Source: Chitinophaga alhagiae
GTDB taxonomy: Bacteria; Bacteroidota; Bacteroidia; Chitinophagales; Chitinophagaceae
DNA length: 64,000 nucleotides
Direction of reading: 5' to 3'
Assembly (NCBI RefSeq): GCF_003568665.1
Contig: NZ_QXMH01000005.1
Span: 1 to 64,000 of the forward strand
In this document: one piece after another, positions 8,680-16,999 of the stretch
Layout: every line of letters begins with the position of its first letter
Numbering within the stretch: position 1 is the first letter of the stretch
Translations under genes and position numbers: made by a program
The notes under the pieces: generated by a model
What the model was told of the DNA's origin: nothing
Database searches by the model: none
Seen by the model: the letters and a program-made list of their open reading frames with translations, nothing else

Positions 8680-9426
8680 TCAGGGTTTTCCCATTCGTTC
8701 TGCCTGCAGTTTTTTCTGATAGGCTGCCTTGGCTTCCGTATCTTCCCGGGCAGACAGGCCGAAGTAGATTAATCCCAACGCTTTTCTGGAACGCGTTGCG
8801 CTCTTGTTGCCTCCTGCTGTATGAATGGTCAGTGAATGGTGAATCAGCAAATCTCCCGGTTTTGCCGTGATGCTGATCTCTTTATTGATGTCTTCGGGCC
8901 CGTAGTCAAGGATCTGCTGCGAGAAGCCTAATGTTTGTGTTCTCCCGTGCGGCCGCATGCCGGTAAGGTGTGAGCCCTTGATATATCTCACGCATCCGTT
9001 CTCCTCATCTGCCGGTTCAAGCGCCATCCACATGGTTACCGCAACGGAGGGTTTCAACATAAAGTAATAACCATCCTGGTGAGGAGGGGTAGGTTTCCCG
9101 ATACGCGGGGGCTTGTTAAAATATTCCAGCGTTTTGCCCACAACGTTGTCGTTCAACAGCAATGCGGCGATATCTTTAAATTTGCCTTTGTTTAATACGT
9201 TGTCGAAGAATTGATCATACTGGTGTATGTCGATCAGTTGCTTGAGTGTTGAGGGGTCATCTTTATCTTCGAAAAACATTTTTTCTGCGGGCATGTTGGG
9301 AGTGACCTGCTCAATAACCCGTTCGAAATTTTTAATGATCTCGTTCACTTCGTCACTATCCAGAAATGCAGGGATCAGCACATAACCATCCCGTTGGAAC
9401 GTTTCTTTAATTATTGCTGTATGCAT
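8680..9426 (-). CDS. Phytanoyl-CoA dioxygenase (PhyH) family protein
   Basis: 248 aa, typical family length. Iron ligands fit HxD at His116/Asp118 (PPHQDGYYF) and distal His202 (HHSLTIHTAGGN), with Arg212 or Arg214 (TRSRKALGL) placed to hold 2-oxoglutarate. It therefore has a complete Fe(II)/2-oxoglutarate oxygenase active site; substrate is unknown. Convergent with the sigma gene. A -7-type element lies upstream on the same strand (9444-9451). The ATG at 9426 is the only reasonable start and is preceded by an ordinary short leader. Confidence 0.9.
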   Translation of the reverse strand: MHTAIIKETFQRDGYVLIPAFLDSDEVNEIIKNFERVIEQVTPNMPAEKMFFEDKDDPSTLKQLIDIHQYDQFFDNVLNKGKFKDIAALLLNDNVVGKTLEYFNKPPRIGKPTPPHQDGYYFMLKPSVAVTMWMALEPADEENGCVRYIKGSHLTGMRPHGRTQTLGFSQQILDYGPEDINKEISITAKPGDLLIHHSLTIHTAGGNKSATRSRKALGLIYFGLSAREDTEAKAAYQKKLQAERMGKP

Positions 9427-9443
9427 GCCTTTGGTGTTTTATC

Positions 9444-9451
9444 CAAAGGTA
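9444..9451 (-). promoter_or_regulatory. Bacteroidota -7 element for the PhyH gene
   Basis: TACCTTTG on the minus strand (TAnnTTTG consensus), 18 nt before the start codon. No clear TTTG -33 box at the expected distance. Confidence 0.45.
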
Positions 9452-9696
9452 TTTTGCGGATAATTCCGCCGCCACTTAATTTTTATAGAATAGTGATACT
9501 ATTTTTCAGAAATGCGGATGAAGCTGGCTGCCGCCTCATCATCTATTGTGCGCTACTTTTGGCGGATCAGCCCCCGTAAAGCACGCCGGTTTACCGCCTT
9601 GCTGCAGGGGTAACAAAAACAGCACATAGGAAAAAGACCGGAACAGCTTTTTTTACGCCCCCGGACGCCCCTTTGAAAAATACCTATTTTTAAGTA
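9452..9696. other. Divergent intergenic region
   Basis: Spacer between the divergent PhyH and lipoprotein genes. Apart from the promoter elements annotated on each side, no gene, repeat or RNA structure was recognised. Confidence 0.5.
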
Positions 9697-9727
9697 TTTC
9701 CCGCTACGCCCCCGCAGTCTACTTTTG
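9697..9727 (+). promoter_or_regulatory. Bacteroidota-type promoter of the Gly-linker lipoprotein
   Basis: TTTC, 19 nt, TACTTTTG. The -7 element matches TAnnTTTG exactly and the -33 element matches TTTG at three of four bases with consensus spacing. Transcription would start near 9733, giving a leader of about 70 nt. Confidence 0.55.
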
Positions 9728-9803
9728 TTGCCAGCAAATGGTTTTGACCAGCCCTTTACTTGAACGACCTGCCGAAGCACCACAATCACCAAATGTACAA
9801 TAT

Positions 9804-10850
9804 ATGTATTCCATTCCCCTTAGAGCCTGGGCATTGCTGGGCCTGATGTTCGTTTTGTTTAACTCCTGCGAAAAAATTACTGACGAAGGCGATGACATTG
9901 AAAATTCCGGCGGTAGCGGCGGAACTGGTGGCACTGGTGGTACTGGTGGTACTGGCACCGGTGGTACGGGTGGTACCGGTGGCGGCACCGGCGGAGGCGG
10001 CACTTCTTCCGGCAGCTACGGCGGCTACTGGCAGCGGAACGACGGGCAGGCAACCACCTACCTGTACCTCAACGGCAACGTAGCGCAAACCTGTAGCAAC
10101 GGCACGGTCACTACCGGCACCTTCAACGCCTCCGAGCCGTCTATGACTTTCGTGATCAGCGGCAACACCCTTAAAATACCGCTGAAACTGGATGGCAGCA
10201 CCCTGATGGTGGGCGTTCCCAACCAATACCTGGAAACGCATAATGCCACGCCTTACAAAAAAGTCAGCAACTGGGGCTGCAGCGGCAGTGGCGGCGGCAC
10301 CGGCGGTGGTGGCACCACGCAGCCCAAAACCGGAAAGTATACTTTCTACACCAACGATTCCAAAATGGGCAATATCACGGTTACCGTTAACGGGCAAACA
10401 AAAAGCACCAATGGCGGGTATTGGTATCCGCAACTGCCGCCCTGTGGCACCGGCTCCAATGCGGCTAACTTTGAGCTGCCGGTGGGTACCTACAGCTATA
10501 CGGCCGTAGGCGCCAGCCGCACCTGGAACGGCAGCATCACCGTGAACGCCAACGGCTGCAACCTGGTAACGCTCACCGGCAACAGCGGCACGGCCAGGAA
10601 CGGCACCGCCATGTTCTGGACGGCGGCAGACCTTAAATGCGGCGCTATCAGCGTAACCTGCGGCGGCTCCACCAAGAGCATCACCGGTTATTACTCCGGC
10701 GGCACGCCGTCTTGCGGTGCTTCTTCCGCGGCCACTTTTTCATTGGCCCCAGGCAAATATGCATTCACCGCCAAATGCAGCAGCAAGTCGTGGCAGGGTA
10801 CGGTTACCGTTACTGCAGACGCTTGTGCTACCATGCGGCTTACGAATTGA
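9804..10850 (+). CDS. Lipoprotein with Gly/Thr linkers and two tandem beta domains
   Basis: 348 aa from the ATG at 9804, chosen because it gives a clean lipoprotein signal (LMFVLFNSC, Cys at 22) followed by acidic residues. A collagen-like GGTGGTGG linker spans residues about 35-68. A first domain (about 70-155) is followed by a second Gly linker. Then come two homologous domains of about 80 aa (GKYTFYTNDSKMGNITVTVN... and GTAMFWTAADLKCGAISVTC...), each with a Cys pair and a closing T-V-x-A-x-x-C motif. This suggests a surface-displayed modular protein of unknown ligand. It has its own promoter and a terminator, so is monocistronic. Function not recognised. Confidence 0.8.
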   Translation: MYSIPLRAWALLGLMFVLFNSCEKITDEGDDIENSGGSGGTGGTGGTGGTGTGGTGGTGGGTGGGGTSSGSYGGYWQRNDGQATTYLYLNGNVAQTCSNGTVTTGTFNASEPSMTFVISGNTLKIPLKLDGSTLMVGVPNQYLETHNATPYKKVSNWGCSGSGGGTGGGGTTQPKTGKYTFYTNDSKMGNITVTVNGQTKSTNGGYWYPQLPPCGTGSNAANFELPVGTYSYTAVGASRTWNGSITVNANGCNLVTLTGNSGTARNGTAMFWTAADLKCGAISVTCGGSTKSITGYYSGGTPSCGASSAATFSLAPGKYAFTAKCSSKSWQGTVTVTADACATMRLTN

Positions 10851-10877
10851 TTGTTTTTCTCTACACCTACGTGAACG

Positions 10878-10901
10878 AAGCCCGGCTTATGCCGGGCTTT
10901 T
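10878..10901 (+). terminator. Rho-independent terminator
   Basis: 9-bp stem (10878-10886 with 10891-10899), TTAT loop, short T tail; 27 nt after the lipoprotein stop. Confidence 0.8.
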
Positions 10902-10937
10902 ATGTTTGACGGGTGCTATCTGTGGATGAATTTCTAC

Positions 10938-10970
10938 AAAAAAAGCCGGCCCTGTTGCGGGACCGGCCTT
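10938..10970 (-). terminator. Rho-independent terminator of the DUF6496 gene
   Basis: GC-rich imperfect hairpin (GCCGGCCC...GGGACCGGC) followed on the minus strand by a run of seven T (plus-strand A 10938-10944). It sits directly after the stop at 10975. Confidence 0.75.
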
Positions 10971-10974
10971 GATC

Positions 10975-11373
10975 TTATGCGGTGGCCTTGCTGGTGCTGC
11001 TCTTTTTGGCGGCATTGCGTTTACGCATAGCTGCTGCTTTTTTACCGGCGGCCTTCCGGGTGGTGGCCTTTTTAGCCGCCGCCTTCTTCGGGGCTGTTTT
11101 CCTGGCCGTGGCTTTTCCTGCAGCCGCCTTCCGGGTGGCGGCCTTTTTAGGCGTCGCCTTCTTTGCCGCCGCCTTGCGGGTACCGCTTTTCGGGCTGGCC
11201 GCTTTCTTCGGTACTTTGGCGCCTTCCTCCCGTGCTTCGGAAAGGCCTATGGCAATGGCTTGCTTGCGGCTGGTAACCTTCTTGCCGCTGCGCCCGCTCT
11301 TCAATTTACCCTCATGCATTTCATGCATGGCCCGTTCCACCTTGTCGCCCGCTTTTTTTGAATACTTTGCCAT
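10975..11373 (-). CDS. DUF6496 protein with histone H1-like Lys/Ala-rich tail
   Basis: 132 aa. Residues 1-55 match the DUF6496 pattern (MAKYSKKAGDKVERAMHEMH, then GRSGKKVTSRKQAIAIGLSE). Residues about 56-132 are a low-complexity, strongly basic tail of repeated KKAA/RKAA/KKAT units ending in a Ser/Lys-rich segment. This resembles the C-terminal domain of histone H1 and the H1-like proteins of bacteria. The tail should bind DNA or RNA through charge. A nucleoid or stress role is plausible but inferred. It has its own terminator and no operon partner. Confidence 0.8.
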   Translation of the reverse strand: MAKYSKKAGDKVERAMHEMHEGKLKSGRSGKKVTSRKQAIAIGLSEAREEGAKVPKKAASPKSGTRKAAAKKATPKKAATRKAAAGKATARKTAPKKAAAKKATTRKAAGKKAAAMRKRNAAKKSSTSKATA

Positions 11374-11481
11374 GATCTTGCTTTTAATGGGTATAATAAA
11401 AGTTGTTTACATTAGCATCAGCATCAAATAATGCGCCATCTGCTCTGGCACAGTATTTTCCATCCTCTTTAAAACAGCTTT

Positions 11482-11913
11482 ATGGGCATACGTTACATTG
11501 CTGCCGGTATTGTGGCCGCCCTGGTCAGCAGCTTCTCCGCCAACGCGCAAACCAGGTACCAGGTAAAGATCACTAACCTGGAGAACAAAAAGGGACAGCT
11601 CTACATTGGCTGGTACGGCAGTGAAGATGCTTTTATGAAACCGAAAAAAACGGCGCTGGCCAGGGTAGTGCCGGTACAGGCTAAAAGCGAGGTGGTAGTG
11701 GTGTTTGACCAGGTGCCCGCGGGGCGGTACGCCATTTCCGTTTTCCTGGACGAGAACGGGAATGAAGACCTGGATACCAACCTGGTGGGCATCCCCAAAG
11801 AGAAATACGGTTTCTCCAACAACGTGATGCCCGCCATGCGGCCCGCCACTTACGAAGAAGCGGCTTTTGAAGTGAAGAACACGCCGGGCAGCCTCTCCAT
11901 CAAACTAAAATAG
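11482..11913 (+). CDS. DUF2141 domain secreted protein
   Basis: 143 aa. Signal peptide about 1-22 (SSFSANAQ). The rest is one DUF2141 beta domain with the typical YAISVFLDENGNEDLDTN followed by GIPKEKYGFSNN. The family is periplasmic/secreted with no established biochemical role. Monocistronic between the DUF6496 gene and the alcohol dehydrogenase. Confidence 0.88.
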   Translation: MGIRYIAAGIVAALVSSFSANAQTRYQVKITNLENKKGQLYIGWYGSEDAFMKPKKTALARVVPVQAKSEVVVVFDQVPAGRYAISVFLDENGNEDLDTNLVGIPKEKYGFSNNVMPAMRPATYEEAAFEVKNTPGSLSIKLK

Positions 11914-11969
11914 CGCGGCATTGTTGTTTATGCATTGACTTCGTATCTTAATACCATAAAAACGAAACA

Positions 11970-13013
11970 ATGTCTGAAGTAAGAGCTTATGCAGCACAGA
12001 ATGCCGCCACGCCGCTGGCCCCCTGGACGTTTGCCCGTCGCCAGCCCGGCCCGCACGATGTGCAGTTTGATATCCTTTATTGCGGCGTTTGCCACAGTGA
12101 CCTGCACCAGGTCCGTGATGAATGGGGCGGCGCTATTTTCCCCATGGTGCCCGGCCACGAAATAGTGGGCCGCGTTACCAAAGTGGGCAATAAGGTAGCC
12201 CGCTTCAAGGTGGGAGACCTGGCGGCCGTTGGTTGCCTGGTAGACAGCTGCCGCCATTGCGAAAGCTGTGAGAAAGGGTTGGAACAATATTGTGAGAACG
12301 GCTCCTCCGGCACCTATAATTCCCTGGAGCAAGACAAAAAAACGCCTACCTACGGCGGCTATTCCAGCATGATAGTAACAGACGAGGCCTTTGTGCTGAA
12401 GGTGTCTGACAAGCTGCCCCTGGCCAACGTGGCGCCGCTGCTCTGCGCCGGCATTACTACGTACTCCCCGCTGCGGCACTGGAAGGTAGGGAAGGGGCAC
12501 AAAGTGGGCATTATGGGCCTGGGTGGCCTCGGGCATATGGCCGTGAAGTTTGCCGCCTCCTTTGGCGCGGAAGTGACCATGCTCAGTACTTCCGCATCCA
12601 AGGAAGCGGACGCTAAAAAACTGGGTGCCCACAAATTTGTGCTCACCTCCGATGCCGCGCAGGCCAAAAGCGTGCGCAATTATTTCGATTTTATTATTGA
12701 CACGGTATCCGCTCCGCATGATTACAACAGGGTACTGTCCATGCTGAAAACAGACGGCGTGCAGATCTGCGTGGGCGTGCCGCCTACGCCTACAGAGCTG
12801 CTGGGCTTCAACCTCATCGGCAAACGCCGCAGCATTGCCGGTTCCATGATCGGCGGCATCCCGGAAACGCAGGAAATGCTGGATTACTGCGCGGAGCACA
12901 ACATTGTGTCTGATGTGGAAGTGATCGATATCAAAGACGTCAACACCGCGTATGAAAGAATGTTGAAAGGAGACGTTCGTTACCGCTTCGTGATAGACAT
13001 GGCCACGCTTTGA
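11970..13013 (+). CDS. Zinc-dependent NAD(P)+ alcohol dehydrogenase (YahK/cinnamyl type)
   Basis: 347 aa MDR enzyme. Catalytic zinc ligands: Cys38 (YCGVCHSD), His63-Glu64 (PGHEIVGRV) and a Cys later in the sequence. Structural zinc cysteines: Cys94, Cys97, Cys100, Cys108. The Rossmann dinucleotide loop is GLGGLGHMAVKFA. The family reduces aldehydes with NADPH. Usual length, complete active site. A TATCTTA element at 11944 with TTGT at 11921 may be its promoter. Physiological substrate is not readable from sequence. Confidence 0.93.
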   Translation: MSEVRAYAAQNAATPLAPWTFARRQPGPHDVQFDILYCGVCHSDLHQVRDEWGGAIFPMVPGHEIVGRVTKVGNKVARFKVGDLAAVGCLVDSCRHCESCEKGLEQYCENGSSGTYNSLEQDKKTPTYGGYSSMIVTDEAFVLKVSDKLPLANVAPLLCAGITTYSPLRHWKVGKGHKVGIMGLGGLGHMAVKFAASFGAEVTMLSTSASKEADAKKLGAHKFVLTSDAAQAKSVRNYFDFIIDTVSAPHDYNRVLSMLKTDGVQICVGVPPTPTELLGFNLIGKRRSIAGSMIGGIPETQEMLDYCAEHNIVSDVEVIDIKDVNTAYERMLKGDVRYRFVIDMATL

Positions 13014-13023
13014 GCCGGCTGTC

Positions 13024-13064
13024 ACTTTCCGGGAAATAGTGGCTTGAACTGTTTCCCGGAAAGT
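13024..13064 (+). terminator. Inverted repeat after the alcohol dehydrogenase gene
   Basis: Perfect 13-bp stem (13024-13036 with 13052-13064), 15-nt loop, no clear T run. Likely a transcription-end or mRNA-stabilising hairpin between adh and the TraB gene. Confidence 0.5.
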
Positions 13065-13093
13065 TATACATTGTATGAAATTCCCGCTGTTCC

Positions 13094-13981
13094 ATGAAGC
13101 GCATCCTCTTTTCCCTGTTACTTTTTCCTGTATTAGCCGTTGCCCAGCGTTCCCTGCCAGACCGTCCGCAGACCATTTTATGGAAGGTAAGCCACCGCAG
13201 CCTGCCGGGCAGCTCCTACGTGCTGGGCACCAACCATGCCTACCCGGGCACTTTCATTGACACCATGCAGTATGTTTCCAAACTCGTTCATGAAGCGGAA
13301 TGTATGGTGGTGGAGGGAAAGGAAGGGCTGAGCAAGGCCGGCCTGGCCGCGCTGGGCGTCCGGAAAAAGTCTTTTAAGGAACTGTTCCCCCCCGCGGATT
13401 ACCAGGTGGTAGACGCGTATTTTTCCGCCCGGCAGGAGGGGCTGTTCAGTATGATGGACAGCGCCGGTTTGCCGGTGTTTATGCTGATGGAGGCCGTTAT
13501 GGCCATGGAGCAGGCGGAAGGCGGCGGTACCTACCAGGGGCCGGATGGCTCTGTGGATACCTATGTGGTGAAAGCAGGGGAAGGAATGGGCGTACCGGTA
13601 GTACGGCTGGACAGCGGCTTTGCCATGCGGGACAGCGCGCGGGCGCATGACGGTAGTGAGGAAGAATGGGCGGGCATCATCACCGGCCTGGTAAAAGACC
13701 TGACAACCGCCAAAACCTACAGCAAGATGTTGGCAGACGGGGAGTATGGCAGAATGGACATTGATTACATGTTCAAAAAGCCTGCACCGGCAGCTCCCGG
13801 CAGTGACGACTATCATTTGCTCATAGAAAGGAACCGCTATTGGGTGCCGCGCCTGCTGAAGGCCCTGAAAGAGAAAAGGTGTTTTGTGGCGGTAGGTCTG
13901 GCGCATCTGCAATATGAAAGCAGCCTGCTGCTGTCTCTCCGGCAAAACGGTTTCCGCATAGAGCCGGTGCGGCTGAAATAA
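13094..13981 (+). CDS. TraB/GumN family protein
   Basis: 295 aa. Short signal peptide (about 1-17, ends AVAQ). It has the family's opening motif ILWKVSHRSLPGSSYVLGTN with the conserved His of GTxH (GTNHAYPG), then the central E-rich region and a C-terminal CFVAVGLAHLQYESS. TraB/GumN proteins are Tiki-like and thought to be metal-dependent proteases; activity here is unproven. It is exported to the envelope by its signal. The neighbouring GH76 gene lies 42 bp downstream on the same strand. Confidence 0.88.
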   Translation: MKRILFSLLLFPVLAVAQRSLPDRPQTILWKVSHRSLPGSSYVLGTNHAYPGTFIDTMQYVSKLVHEAECMVVEGKEGLSKAGLAALGVRKKSFKELFPPADYQVVDAYFSARQEGLFSMMDSAGLPVFMLMEAVMAMEQAEGGGTYQGPDGSVDTYVVKAGEGMGVPVVRLDSGFAMRDSARAHDGSEEEWAGIITGLVKDLTTAKTYSKMLADGEYGRMDIDYMFKKPAPAAPGSDDYHLLIERNRYWVPRLLKALKEKRCFVAVGLAHLQYESSLLLSLRQNGFRIEPVRLK

Positions 13982-14023
13982 CGGGAAGGCCGGAAGTATT
14001 CCCTGAATTTACTATTTTGCCGC

Positions 14024-15121
14024 ATGCGCAGTTTACTTTTACTCACCGCCCTGCTGGGCTGCATCAGCGCCCGCGCCCAACACTGGGGCAATGCGGCAGA
14101 CAGCGGTTACCATGCTCTCAATACCTGCTACTGGTCAGATTCGCAACATTATTACAAACATAACAACACCGGTAACGATGCATTTGATTACTGGTGGAAC
14201 GCCCATGCGGCGGATATACTGGTAGACGGTTACCTGCGTACCAGCCGCCAAAGCTATCTGCAGCAGCTTAACCTGTTGCTGGACGGTATGCGCCGGAAGA
14301 ACGGCGGCCAGTGGCTGAACGAGTATTATGACGATGAGCAATGGCTGGTGCTGGCGCTGTTGCGGGCTTATGAGGCCACCGGCAACAAGCGTTACGCCGC
14401 GGTGGCGGATACGCTGTGGACAGACATCAAAAAAGGCTGGACGCCCGTGGCCGGCGGCGGCATTATGTGGATGAAGACCACGCCGCATTCCAAGAACGCC
14501 TGCTCCAACGGGCCGGCCATGATCATTGCCGCGCGGCGCTACAAGCTCTTCCAGCAGCCGGAAGACCTGGCCTTCGCCAAACAGATCTATGCCTGGCAAA
14601 AGCAACACCTCGTTAACCCGGCCAACGGCACCGTGTGGGACAATATTGAAGTGAAGAACGGCGTGCCGCAGACCAATACCCGCCCCGGTATGGTATTTAC
14701 CTACAACCAGGGCACCTGGCTGGGCGGCGCGCTGGAGCTGTACACCATTACGCGGGAGCCCGTTTACCTGGCAGATGCACTGCGCACTGCAACGTATGTG
14801 ATGGAAGATACGGTGCGGTTCTCGCCGGGCGGCATACTGAAAGGGGAGAACAATGGTGACGGCGGCCTGTTCAAAGGCATTTTCATCCGCTACTTCACGC
14901 AGCTCATATTACACGGTAACCTGGAAGCCCCTGTGAAAGCCCGCTTCATCTCCTGGCTGCGCAACAATGGCCGCAGCCTGCTGGAAAACGGCACCCTCCG
15001 CCCGCAGTACATCTTTGACACCCGCTGGCGCAAAGCGCCTGCCACGCCCGGGCAGGATGCTTCCATCCAGATGAGCGGCATCATGCTGCTGGAAGCGTTA
15101 TACCTGGTGGAGGGCGCCTAG
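14024..15121 (+). CDS. Glycoside hydrolase family 76 (alpha-1,6-mannanase-like)
   Basis: 365 aa. Signal peptide 1-19 (ISARAQ). Alpha/alpha-barrel sequence with the paired catalytic aspartates Asp103-Asp104 in YYDDEQWLVLALLRAYE and the GH76 blocks HSKNACSNGPAMIIAARRY and FTYNQGTWLGGALELY. The family hydrolyses alpha-1,6-mannan backbones such as fungal cell wall or glycoconjugate mannan. No SusC/D pair or other carbohydrate gene is near, so it acts as a lone secreted enzyme here. Length and motifs are complete. Confidence 0.9.
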   Translation: MRSLLLLTALLGCISARAQHWGNAADSGYHALNTCYWSDSQHYYKHNNTGNDAFDYWWNAHAADILVDGYLRTSRQSYLQQLNLLLDGMRRKNGGQWLNEYYDDEQWLVLALLRAYEATGNKRYAAVADTLWTDIKKGWTPVAGGGIMWMKTTPHSKNACSNGPAMIIAARRYKLFQQPEDLAFAKQIYAWQKQHLVNPANGTVWDNIEVKNGVPQTNTRPGMVFTYNQGTWLGGALELYTITREPVYLADALRTATYVMEDTVRFSPGGILKGENNGDGGLFKGIFIRYFTQLILHGNLEAPVKARFISWLRNNGRSLLENGTLRPQYIFDTRWRKAPATPGQDASIQMSGIMLLEALYLVEGA

Positions 15122-15262
15122 GCTTGCCATTTATTCTCGCACCAACCTGGTTGTATGCTACGCACGGTTCTGGGGAAGGGCGCGTAGGCTGTTCGCTTTC
15201 ATGTTAAGCCGGTTGTATCCCCGCCTGGTTCGGTGGCCGATGACCACTGTCATCCCCCCTGA

Positions 15263-15294
15263 TTTGGATAATTCCACACATAACCGTAGGTTTG
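15263..15294 (+). promoter_or_regulatory. Bacteroidota promoter of the B12 operon
   Basis: TTTG at 15263-15266, 20-nt spacer, TAGGTTTG at 15287-15294. Both elements match the Bacteroidota housekeeping consensus. Transcription would begin at about 15300, right where the riboswitch starts. Confidence 0.75.
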
Positions 15295-15302
15295 CGCCAC
15301 AT

Positions 15303-15492
15303 TTGGTTACAGTGCCCCGTTAAACGGGTATGTATTAAAAGGGAATCCGGTGCAATGCCGGAGCTATCCCCGTAGCTGTAATCCTGCCCTGGTCAAAAAC
15401 CGGGACGTTTTTCCGGAGTCATCTCCAAGCCACTTTCCACTACGGAAGGGAAGGCCCGCCGGAAAAGCAGGAGAGCCAGAAGACCTGCCAAT
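15303..15492 (+). ncRNA. Cobalamin (B12) riboswitch
   Basis: It shows the conserved parts of the AdoCbl-class aptamer in order. First is AAAAGGGAATCCGGTGCAA (15337 on), then GCCGGAGCTATCCCCGTAGC. A peripheral stem follows, then CAAGCCACT near 15426. The B12-box region, GAGAGCCAGAAGACCTGCC, is at 15471-15489. It lies in the 380-nt leader of a BtuB-containing operon, its expected target. In such leaders, bound cobalamin represses expression, most often by blocking translation; the mechanism here is inferred. The 190 nt to the first ATG can hold the expression platform. Confidence 0.95.
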
Positions 15493-15679
15493 TGTATTAC
15501 CATTCAACGCTTTCGGGTGAAAAGCCAGGAATGTAAAGCCTTTACGGGCGTTATATTCTCATTTTACTGATCCCCCTTTTATGCGCGTTGGGTATGCCAT
15601 GTGCATACGCCATGTGCTGAAAAGCCAAGGTTGCCGCACATGCATGCTATGAAGTTGTCATTGTACAAACAGCAAGCAT

Positions 15680-16996
15680 ATGAAGAAACATTTACGCCTG
15701 TTGGCGGGCCTGGCGCTGCTCGCCTTTATGGCCGCCTGTAGCAGGAACAACGGGCCGGTTTTCCAGCGCCCGGTCATTTCCGCGGCCAAAACCACAGACT
15801 CCCTCCGCATCGGGCAAACGCTGCGGCTCAGCCCGCAGCTTAGCCAGCCGCTGGGCGCCGCTTTTCAATGGAGCGTGAACGGCGCGCCGGTAGGAACGGA
15901 TTCCGTGTACACCTTTGAAGCAAAGGAAAGCGGCAGCTACCGCATTACCTTCCGTATGAGCAATGCCGCCGGCATAGACTCGCTGACCTACAACATCAAG
16001 GTATGGGGCCGGTACGAGAACGGCTTTTTTGTGTTGAACGAAGGCTGGTTCGGTACGGAAACCGGCAGCGTACACTTTTATGAGTATGGTACGGACACCG
16101 TCAGAACATGGGTGTACAAACACGAAAACCCCGGTAAAACATTGGGCGGCGTAATGAACACGCTGCAATACGGCGCTGTGTACAACGGCAAGCTGTACAT
16201 GGTGGTCAAAGCCGGCGGCCCGCTGGTGGTGGCAGACGCCCTGACGCTGAAGGAAACCGGGCGCATTGACAAGCCCGCCGGCGGCGATGCCATGACCTTT
16301 GTTGGGATAGACAATACCCGCGGCCTCCTCAGCGCCGGAGACGGCATCTACCCCCTCAACCTCAACACGCTCGGGCTGGGCGCCAAACTGGGCGGCATTA
16401 CCGGCACGGTAGGCAACATGCTCAAAGCGGGAGATTATGTGTTCGTACACTCCGCCAAAGATGGCATGGTAGTGCTGGACGCTGTTACCTTCGGCGTGGT
16501 GCAGGTTCCTACCAAAGCCACCATCGGTTTTGTACAGGCCAAAAACGGCGATGTATATGCCGCAAAAGATTCCATGCTGATGAGCATCAACCCGGCCACC
16601 CTCAAGCTGGATTCCGTGAAGATGCCATTCAAGGCCGCGGCGCCGTGGGGCGCCTGGCGGAGCGTGTCTATGGCGGCCTCTGCCAAAGAGGACAACGTTT
16701 ATATCATAGAACCGGGCAAGAACTGGTCTTACGGCACCAAACTGTACCGTTATGCCGTGGGCAATGCCGCTTCCCTTAACGAACCTTTCATCACCCTGCC
16801 GGATGGGCAGTATTTCTACGGAGCAGGCGTAGCCTATGACGCCCGTACCAACGAGCTGGTGATCACTACTATCAACGGCCCGTATTCAGGCAGTGTGAAC
16901 AGGGTACTGTTCTACAATGCCGCTACCGGCGCCCTGAACAAGACCGTGGTGTATGAAGGCTGGTATTTCCCCGCCATGACAGTTTTTCATCAATAG
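15680..16996 (+). CDS. DUF5074/YncE-like surface lipoprotein of the B12 locus (possible BtuG-like)
   Basis: 438 aa. Lipoprotein signal with Cys at 20 (FMAACS). Residues about 35-112 form an Ig/PKD-like beta domain (RIGQTLRLSPQL...SGSYRITFRMSN). The remainder is a beta-propeller with DUF5074-type blades (FFVLNEGWFGTETGSVHFYE, LYMVVKAGGPLVVADA). First gene after the riboswitch and 3 nt from the BtuB-like gene. In Bacteroides, beta-propeller lipoprotein BtuG sits over BtuB and captures B12; the same job is inferred from fold, lipidation and position, not from recognisable B12 residues. Confidence 0.82.
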   Translation: MKKHLRLLAGLALLAFMAACSRNNGPVFQRPVISAAKTTDSLRIGQTLRLSPQLSQPLGAAFQWSVNGAPVGTDSVYTFEAKESGSYRITFRMSNAAGIDSLTYNIKVWGRYENGFFVLNEGWFGTETGSVHFYEYGTDTVRTWVYKHENPGKTLGGVMNTLQYGAVYNGKLYMVVKAGGPLVVADALTLKETGRIDKPAGGDAMTFVGIDNTRGLLSAGDGIYPLNLNTLGLGAKLGGITGTVGNMLKAGDYVFVHSAKDGMVVLDAVTFGVVQVPTKATIGFVQAKNGDVYAAKDSMLMSINPATLKLDSVKMPFKAAAPWGAWRSVSMAASAKEDNVYIIEPGKNWSYGTKLYRYAVGNAASLNEPFITLPDGQYFYGAGVAYDARTNELVITTINGPYSGSVNRVLFYNAATGALNKTVVYEGWYFPAMTVFHQ

Positions 16997-16999
16997 ACC

